Shown here: positions 58,381 through 64,000 of the stretch, one piece after another
How positions within the stretch are numbered: the stretch's first letter is position 1
Layout: each line of letters begins with the position of its first letter
Source: Pseudobacteroides sp035370245
GTDB taxonomy: Bacteria; Bacillota; Clostridia; Acetivibrionales; DSM-2933
DNA length: 64,000 nucleotides
Assembly: GCA_035370245.1 (NCBI GenBank)
Contig: DAOOVO010000004.1
Coordinates: 13,737-77,736 of the forward strand
Direction: 5' to 3'
Made by a program: the position numbers and the translations under genes
Notes under the pieces: generated by a model
Told to the model about the DNA's origin: nothing
The model's database searches: none
What the model saw: only the letters and a program-made list of their open reading frames with translations

Positions 58381-60450
58381 TTATCTCTTGCCGGGCCTTT
58401 TAGCTTTCTTGACTGCTGGAGCATCATACCTGCCTCCTCTTTTTTTCTTCGGCGGTTCTTCATTAATTTTTGCCTTGCCTTTGGAAGCCTTTCTTTCAGA
58501 CATTCTTATATCTTTTTTTCCGGCTTTCTTATTATCTTTACTTCCATGTTTCCTATTATCTTTATTTCCATGTTCCTTTATATCTTTATCATCTTTTGAT
58601 ATAAACCTGCCAACGCGTCTCGGTCTTATCAGGCAATTTTTTCCAAAACCGATAAGGTCATCCCTTCCGGATTTCTTTAATGCCTCATATACCAAATCAT
58701 AGTTCTGGGGCTTTCTAAATTGGAGCAATGCTCTCTGCATAGCTTTCTCTTTTGGGCTCTTAGGCACATACACAGGCTTCATATCCCTTGGATCAAGCCC
58801 CGTATAATACATGCATGTTGAAAGTGTTCCCGGGGTAGGATAAAAATCCTGAACCTGCTCGGGATTGTAGCCTAAGTCCCTTAAGTATTCCGCCAACTCA
58901 ATAGCAGCCTTAAGATCGCTTCCGGGGTGACTGGAAATAAAATACGGAACAAGATATTGCTCCTTATTTATCCTTTTATTAATATCATAAAACTTCTTTG
59001 TAAATTTATCATAAACCTTCCTGCCCGGCTTCCCCATTTTTTCAAGAACCCTGTCAACTATATGCTCAGGAGCCACCTTAAGCTGTCCGCTGACATGATG
59101 TGTACAAAGCTCATTGAAAAAATTATCGTCTTTATCCAGCATAAGATAGTCATACCTTACACCCGATCTTATAAAAACTTTCTTAATTCCGGGAAGCTGC
59201 CTTATCTCCCTTAATATATCCAAATACTCGCTGTGGTCCACCATTAAATTCTTGCACGGCTCCGGAAATAAGCACTGTTTCCCCTTACATACTCCGCTTT
59301 TAACCTGTTTTTTGCAGGCTTTTATCCTGAAATTGGCAGTAGGTCCTCCAACATCGTGGATATAGCCTTTAAACCCAGGTAGCCATGTTAGTTTTTTAGC
59401 TTCGTTTACAAGGGACGCTTTGCTTCTTGTCTGTATCACTCTTCCCTGATGAAAGTTAAGGGCACAAAATGAGCATCCTCCATAACATCCGCGATGGCTT
59501 GTTATGCTGAATTCAACCTCTTCTATGGCAGGTACTCCGCCGGCCTCAATATATGACGGGTGATATGTCCTCTCAAAGGGAAGTGAATATATCCTGTCCA
59601 TTATTTTGGTCTCAACGGGATACGCAGGGGGATTCTGCACAAGGTACCTGTCACCATGCTTTTGTATAATAGTTTTTCCCGTAATGGCATCCTGCTCATC
59701 ATACTGCACTTTAAAGGCTTCCGCATACTTTCTTTTGTTCTTCAAAACCTCTTCATATGACGGAACAATAGCAAATGCAGATGAACTATACCAATTTTCC
59801 TCATTCTCTATATAATCTTTAACCGTTCCGGGCAAATCCTCTTTCCTTGATACATATGCACTTCCCCGAATATTTTTTATTTTATGAATGGGTATACCCT
59901 TATTAAGCATTTCTGCCACTTCTAAAATAGGCTTTTCACCCATTCCGTAAATAAGCAAATCTGCCTTTGAGTCAACAAGAATTGATCTTCTGACCTTGTC
60001 ATCCCAATAGTCATAATGAGCAAACCTTCGAAGGCTGGCCTCTAATCCGCCTATAATGACAGGAACATCCTTCATTACCTGCTTAACTTTATTTGCATAT
60101 ACAATTACTGCCCTGTCAGGCCTTTTCCCTGCTTTGCCTCCCGGCGAATATTCATCATCCGATCTCGGCTTTTTACTGGCAGTGTAATGATTTACCATTG
60201 AATCAATAACACCTGATGCAATTAAAACAGCCAGCTTTGGTTTACCCATCCTCAGGAAATCTTCAGCATTGTTCCAGTCAGGCTGTGCTATTATTCCCAC
60301 CCTATAGCCTTCACTTTCCAAAAGCCGGGTGATTATGGCATGTCCGAAGCTTGGATGATCAACATAAGCATCCCCACTTATAAACAGAAAATCCAGCTCT
60401 TCCCATTCTCTTTCATCCATATCTTTTCTATTAACAGGTAAAAAACTCAT
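58381..60450 (-). CDS. YgiQ-family radical SAM protein
   Basis: A 689-residue protein of the UPF0313 / YgiQ family. A B12-binding-like N-terminal part (DFLFISGDAYVDHPSFGHAI, VIIGGLEASLRRFAHYDYWD) is followed by the radical SAM cluster RGCYGGCSFCALNFHQGR (C-x3-C-x2-C), then VAPEHIVDRVLEKMGKP and the family's QVQDFYPTPGTLSTCMYYTG. The last 70 residues are a highly charged, Lys-rich repetitive tail. The substrate is unknown. It overlaps the upstream methyltransferase by 4 bp (ATGA). Confidence 0.9.
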   Translation of the reverse strand: MSFLPVNRKDMDEREWEELDFLFISGDAYVDHPSFGHAIITRLLESEGYRVGIIAQPDWNNAEDFLRMGKPKLAVLIASGVIDSMVNHYTASKKPRSDDEYSPGGKAGKRPDRAVIVYANKVKQVMKDVPVIIGGLEASLRRFAHYDYWDDKVRRSILVDSKADLLIYGMGEKPILEVAEMLNKGIPIHKIKNIRGSAYVSRKEDLPGTVKDYIENEENWYSSSAFAIVPSYEEVLKNKRKYAEAFKVQYDEQDAITGKTIIQKHGDRYLVQNPPAYPVETKIMDRIYSLPFERTYHPSYIEAGGVPAIEEVEFSITSHRGCYGGCSFCALNFHQGRVIQTRSKASLVNEAKKLTWLPGFKGYIHDVGGPTANFRIKACKKQVKSGVCKGKQCLFPEPCKNLMVDHSEYLDILREIRQLPGIKKVFIRSGVRYDYLMLDKDDNFFNELCTHHVSGQLKVAPEHIVDRVLEKMGKPGRKVYDKFTKKFYDINKRINKEQYLVPYFISSHPGSDLKAAIELAEYLRDLGYNPEQVQDFYPTPGTLSTCMYYTGLDPRDMKPVYVPKSPKEKAMQRALLQFRKPQNYDLVYEALKKSGRDDLIGFGKNCLIRPRRVGRFISKDDKDIKEHGNKDNRKHGSKDNKKAGKKDIRMSERKASKGKAKINEEPPKKKRGGRYDAPAVKKAKRPGKR

Positions 60451-61115
60451 ACAATCTCCATCTTTCTATATACGGCCATATATCTCCAAAAAAGAAGCCT
60501 TATTACCATGACATCCCATCCATAGTTCTCGCCGTATATATTTCTCAATTCATCGATAGTCATATATTTATCAAGCTCTTTATGTTCCTTCCATGCATTA
60601 ATCTCATCCTCATTAATCCGTATTGACCCGTTTTTAATTTTATTTAAAATAAAGTTAGCGGGCACAGCAATAATATCCAGAAAGAGATCAAACAAACCCC
60701 TTCTCTCGTACAAATCAACTACTACAAGCACCCCTCCAGGCTTTAACATCTTATCAATCTTTGGAAGGGCCTTTTCCAATGACAAATGATGTATTGCATC
60801 TATACTCACAATGCAATCATACTGCTGTTTTTCGTCCATAGTATCAAAATCCTGCACATTATATGTAATATTGTTGGCATAATGTCTCCTTTTAGCTTCA
60901 TTTATCATCTTAGGTGATATATCTATTCCAACAACACTATTTGCCCTTTGTGCAGCCTTTAATGTAAATTCACCGGTACCGCACCCGATATCTAAAATTC
61001 TGTCATTATCTTTTCCAATTTGTTTTAAAATACTCTTTGAATAAAATCTGGCATGATCCCATTTGTCTTCAAATGCCACAATCCTATCAAAGCTTTTAAT
61101 TATTTTATCCTTCAT
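60447..61115 (-). CDS. Class I SAM-dependent methyltransferase
   Basis: 222 residues from the ATG at 61115 (GGAGG site). The SAM-binding motif is ILDIGCGTGEFTLKAAQ, followed by VVGIDISPKMINEAKRRH, NVQDFDTM, CIVSIDAIHHL and LKPGGVLVVVDLY: UbiE/type-11 methyltransferase order. The acceptor is unknown. Coupled to the ygiQ-like gene by a 4-bp overlap and 18 bp after the potassium transporter gene. Confidence 0.88.
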   Translation of the reverse strand: MKDKIIKSFDRIVAFEDKWDHARFYSKSILKQIGKDNDRILDIGCGTGEFTLKAAQRANSVVGIDISPKMINEAKRRHYANNITYNVQDFDTMDEKQQYDCIVSIDAIHHLSLEKALPKIDKMLKPGGVLVVVDLYERRGLFDLFLDIIAVPANFILNKIKNGSIRINEDEINAWKEHKELDKYMTIDELRNIYGENYGWDVMVIRLLFWRYMAVYRKMEIV

Positions 61116-61133
61116 ATTATCCTCCAATACATC

Positions 61134-62495
61134 CTATCCAACAATTACTTTTCCTTCTGGATAAATTTTATCTTTTTGCATATTGTTATTTATTGTAAGT
61201 GCAATTGCAAATGTAATAGGTCCGACCCTTCCGATGAACATGGTTATCATAATTAAAATTTGGCTCAACAAATGAAGTCTTGATGTGTTCGCAACGGATA
61301 GTCCAACCGTACCAAATGCTGATGTAACCTCATATAAAATATTAATAAACTGATTTTGTCCCCTTTCTATTACTAAAACAAGTGCAGTAATAAATATTAC
61401 CCAACTAACTGCAAGTCCAATAATTGCAATAGCTCTGTTAATTGCATTGTATGAAATACTGCTATTGAATGCAACAGGCCTTGAACCCCTTATCTGTGAA
61501 ATAATTGCAAAAAGAATTATACTGAAGGTAGTTACTTTAATTCCTCCGGCAGTAGAACCGGAAGCACCTCCAATAAACATTAATATAATAGTTGTAATCT
61601 TGGATAATTCTGTCATTTCTTCGAGAGGGAGAGAATTAAAGCCTGCAGTTCTTGAAACTGTGGAATGAAAAAATGAAGCATTTATCTTTTCAAAAAGGCT
61701 TAAACCAGCGGTTGTATTTGGATTACTATATTCAAAAAAGAAAAACAGTATTGTACCTAGTATTAATAATACCAAACTAGTTGAAAAAACAATCTTGGTA
61801 TGTAATAAAAATTGTTTTCTCCTTCTATATTCCAATATATCATCCCAAACTATAAATCCCAGACCACCCATTATTACAAGAAGTGCCATTGTATATAAAA
61901 CAAAAGGATTTCCATTATAATCTACAAAGCTTTTTTTACTTCCCATTATATCAAAGCCTGCATTGCAAAAAGCACTTATTGAATGAAAAACTCCCATATA
62001 AATGCCACGCAAACCAAACTTAGGTACAAAACTAATTGACAGCAACAAGGCTCCAATTGATTCAACAATTATTGTAATCAATAAAACCCTTTTAAGAAGA
62101 TTCAATGCACTGTCAAAACTTAATGAATTAAGCGATTCCTGAACAAGCACCCTGCCCTTTAAGCTTATTTTCCTACCTAGAATTACTGAGAAGAACATTG
62201 TCAATGTAATTATACCCAATCCTCCAACCTGAATAAGAAACAAAATAACCAACTGTCCGAAAGTAGTCCATTGGGATTGAGTATCCAATAAAATTAGTCC
62301 TGTTACACAGGAAGCGGACGTTGAAGTAAATAAAGCCTCTAACAATCCCACACTATTACCATTCCTTGATGCTATTGGAAGGTTTAGAAAAAATGCTCCT
62401 AAAACAATCAATAAAATAAAACTAAGAACTATAAGTCTGGTAGGATTCAAATTAATTATTTTTTTATTTTTATATTTGATAGTTAGTTTGATCAT
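61134..62495 (-). CDS. TrkH/KtrB-type potassium transporter membrane subunit
   Basis: 453 residues from the ATG at 62495, the usual KtrB length; the longer open frame upstream runs through the previous gene's end. About ten hydrophobic segments. Selectivity-filter repeats are visible: TSTSASCVTGLILLDT, FCNAGFDIMG, SRTAGFNSLPLEEM, and FGTVGLSVANTS, with the intramembrane glycine loop GGASGSTAGGIKVTT. It imports potassium under control of the cytoplasmic TrkA/KtrA proteins encoded just upstream. Confidence 0.92.
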   Translation of the reverse strand: MIKLTIKYKNKKIINLNPTRLIVLSFILLIVLGAFFLNLPIASRNGNSVGLLEALFTSTSASCVTGLILLDTQSQWTTFGQLVILFLIQVGGLGIITLTMFFSVILGRKISLKGRVLVQESLNSLSFDSALNLLKRVLLITIIVESIGALLLSISFVPKFGLRGIYMGVFHSISAFCNAGFDIMGSKKSFVDYNGNPFVLYTMALLVIMGGLGFIVWDDILEYRRRKQFLLHTKIVFSTSLVLLILGTILFFFFEYSNPNTTAGLSLFEKINASFFHSTVSRTAGFNSLPLEEMTELSKITTIILMFIGGASGSTAGGIKVTTFSIILFAIISQIRGSRPVAFNSSISYNAINRAIAIIGLAVSWVIFITALVLVIERGQNQFINILYEVTSAFGTVGLSVANTSRLHLLSQILIMITMFIGRVGPITFAIALTINNNMQKDKIYPEGKVIVG

Positions 62496-62515
62496 TACTA
62501 AACCTAATCCCCTTA

Positions 62516-63181
62516 TTACTTCATATTTTTCAAAAAAAACTCCCTTACTTTCCCCTGCTTTTCTTTTGAAGTTGATGCTATAATGCAATCCTCACTTTTT
62601 ATCATTGTATTTCCATTTGGTATTATAATCTCGTTATCCCTTATTATGGAAATGAAAACGCAGCCTTCGGGAAGTTTTATATCTTTCAACAGCTTGCCGC
62701 ACATGGCATGATTACTTTTAATATCTATTTCCAACAATACAATCTTGCCTCTTTTCAATTTCATAATAACCTTAAATCCAAAGTCATCAACTTCCTGCTC
62801 AATAATATCTGTAATTATGGATGTGCTGCCTACCGCAATATCAACACCTAATCGCTCAAAAACAGTTATATTCTTCGGATTATTGACTCTTGCAATAGTT
62901 CTTCTTACACCGAAGTTTTTCTTTGCAAGTTGACACGCTATAAGATTGTCTTGATCTTTTCCCGTAACAGCTATGAATATATCAGCGTTAGACAATCCTA
63001 TCTGTTTAAGCTTACCGATATCGGTACCGTCTCCGTTTATAACAGGAATATTTAACTCGTTGGCAATTTTATGGCATGTTTCAACAATCGGATCAAATAC
63101 CACAATTTTATGGTTATATGGGAGCAAACTTTTAACAAGGTAATATCCGATTTTACCTCCTCCCACAATCACAATAAACAT
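62516..63181 (-). CDS. TrkA/KtrA-type potassium channel regulator
   Basis: A 221-residue RCK protein. An N-terminal Rossmann domain has IVIVGGGKIGYYLVKSLLPY for nucleotide, then VINGDGTDIGKLKQIGLSNA, DIFIAVTGKDQDNLIACQLA. A C-terminal RCK_C domain (about 135-215) ends with EDCIIASTSKEKQGKVREFF. It gates the adjacent TrkH/KtrB by binding NAD(H), ATP or ADP. First of two trkA-like genes here is 11 bp upstream. Confidence 0.92.
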   Translation of the reverse strand: MFIVIVGGGKIGYYLVKSLLPYNHKIVVFDPIVETCHKIANELNIPVINGDGTDIGKLKQIGLSNADIFIAVTGKDQDNLIACQLAKKNFGVRRTIARVNNPKNITVFERLGVDIAVGSTSIITDIIEQEVDDFGFKVIMKLKRGKIVLLEIDIKSNHAMCGKLLKDIKLPEGCVFISIIRDNEIIIPNGNTMIKSEDCIIASTSKEKQGKVREFFLKNMK

Positions 63182-63192
63182 AGTTAGCCCTC

Positions 63193-63807
63193 CTAATCAA
63201 TCTTTTCAGCTATTACCAATAAATCGTCCTTATATACTCTCAAAGAAGGATAAGAAAAAATGAATGTGCCGTTTCTAACGATTCCGAAAATAAAGAGTCC
63301 CGATTTCAACTTTATCGAAGAAATCCTTTTCCCTTCATGAATTTCTGCTACTTTTTCCTTTTTAAAAGAAATCAGATTGCTTCCAATGTTAAATTTCGAT
63401 ACATCCTTATCATTGAAGACAAAGGATTTGATTACATCTACCGTAACATTGGTGGGACATATGGTATCAAGACCGAATTGATGGAATACATCCTCACGTT
63501 CAGGATTAAAAATTCTGGCAAGAACCTTTGGAACATTGAATATCTCTTTTGCAACCTGACATACCATAATATTGGTATTATCATCAGGAGTTAGAGCAAT
63601 CAATACATCAGCTGTTTCAATTCCTGCATTCTTCAAAACGTCCTGATCTATAGGAACACCTGTAACGGTTATTCCATTAAAATTCATACCTAAAGACTTG
63701 AATAATTTACTGTCATTGTCAACTATTACTATATCGTGTCCCTCGTCAGACATCATCTGTGCAAATTTTGATCCAACCTTACCGCATCCGATAACTATTA
63801 TTTGCAT
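63193..63807 (-). CDS. TrkA/KtrA-type potassium channel regulator (second gene)
   Basis: 204 residues from the ATG at 63807 (GGGAGA site). IIVIGCGKVGSKFAQMMSDE is the nucleotide-binding start, followed by DVLIALTPDDNTNIMVCQVA and a C-terminal RCK_C domain. It differs clearly from the next gene, so the two may form a mixed ring, replacing the tandem domains of the larger E. coli TrkA. The three genes form one unit. Confidence 0.92.
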   Translation of the reverse strand: MQIIVIGCGKVGSKFAQMMSDEGHDIVIVDNDSKLFKSLGMNFNGITVTGVPIDQDVLKNAGIETADVLIALTPDDNTNIMVCQVAKEIFNVPKVLARIFNPEREDVFHQFGLDTICPTNVTVDVIKSFVFNDKDVSKFNIGSNLISFKKEKVAEIHEGKRISSIKLKSGLFIFGIVRNGTFIFSYPSLRVYKDDLLVIAEKID

Positions 63808-63900
63808 ATTTGAATCTCCCAACTCTAATAATTATTTTTACTAAAATCACTAAATAAATATATGTAAAATATATTATATGAATTATGAATGAATAAATAT

Positions 63901-63935
63901 AAAAGAGCTGCTCAATTATATGCAATATAAACAGC
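63901..63935 (-). terminator. Weak terminator after the gene at the right edge
   Basis: GAGCTG (63904-63909) pairs with CAGCCC (63932-63937 region) around a long AT loop. On the minus strand it is followed by TTTTATATTT. It fits the end of the partial gene at 63962. Confidence 0.4.
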
Positions 63936-63961
63936 CCCCATAATATTATATATCAATAATA

Positions 63962-64000
63962 TTATTTTTTCAATAGTTTAAATGTTTCTCTTGCTATGGC
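63962..64000 (-). CDS. C-terminal end of a gene cut by the window edge
   Basis: The last 12 codons of a minus-strand frame (AIARETFKLLKK, stop TAA at 63964-63962) run off the window. A hairpin follows. Too little remains to name it. Confidence 0.4.
   Translation of the reverse strand, partial: AIARETFKLLKK

Overview
The window looks like a chromosome segment of a spore-forming, cellulosome-producing low-GC Firmicute of the Acetivibrio / Clostridium thermocellum type. Four secreted proteins end in type I dockerin repeats of the 'NMADVIIIAK' kind. There is a dipicolinate synthase operon (spoVFA/spoVFB). The DNA is AT-rich, with purine-rich Shine-Dalgarno sites before almost every gene. The species is inference; no rRNA or tRNA gene was found.

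Main observation: spoVFB is cut in two. Its 5' part (codons 1-97) lies at 42293-42582 and its 3' part at 2844-3144, on the same strand and in the same order. The 12-bp direct repeat GTATTCCCTGTA sits at both break points (3133-3144 and 42293-42304). Recombination between the copies would release a 39,160-bp circle and restore an uninterrupted, in-frame 192-codon spoVFB. The joined ends of the circle form a nearly symmetrical attP-like site of about 50 bp. A large serine recombinase gene lies inside (11235-12701). This is the layout of a skin-type developmentally excised element, here interrupting the spore dipicolinic-acid gene.

Layout. Left flank (1-2843): start of polA, a DUF3006 gene, an ECF sigma / anti-sigma pair. 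Element (about 3143-42302), left to right: a stalk-cyclophilin and a GH81 dockerin glucanase; a CotH-dockerin protein; two minimal MscS channels; the recombinase with a 33-codon ORF beside it; an expansin-dockerin protein; the HD-Hen1-Pnkp RNA repair operon; an SPFH protein; an esterase; two WYL regulators; two RlaP-like nucleotidyltransferases around an ADP-ribosylglycohydrolase / PARG-like pair; an rtcB-prfH-rtcB operon behind a leader peptide and two terminators; a SUKH gene; small genes; an oxaloacetate decarboxylase Na+ pump operon; and nrtR-pncA-pncB-kptA. Right flank (42305-64000): the rest of spoVFB, spoVFA, a dockerin protein, an RCC1-repeat protein, the ancestral neighbourhood mlpA-pnp-rpsO, a chemoreceptor, a cupin, an unknown protein, a half-size Rad50-like ATPase, folD, ygiQ, a methyltransferase and Trk potassium uptake genes.

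How the genes may work together. The cargo is rich in RNA repair: Pnkp-Hen1 heals, methylates and seals cut RNA, RtcB with PrfH repairs damaged rRNA or tRNA ends, and KptA removes 2'-phosphates using NAD+. NAD+/ADP-ribose enzymes (PncA, PncB, NrtR, PARG-like, ADP-ribosylglycohydrolase) accompany them. The promoters of the nrtR and PARG operons share a 26-bp box matching at 24 positions and placed identically on the -10, suggesting co-regulation. Four genes on the element carry a probable frameshift, an in-frame stop or a non-ATG start; I saw no such lesions in the flanks.
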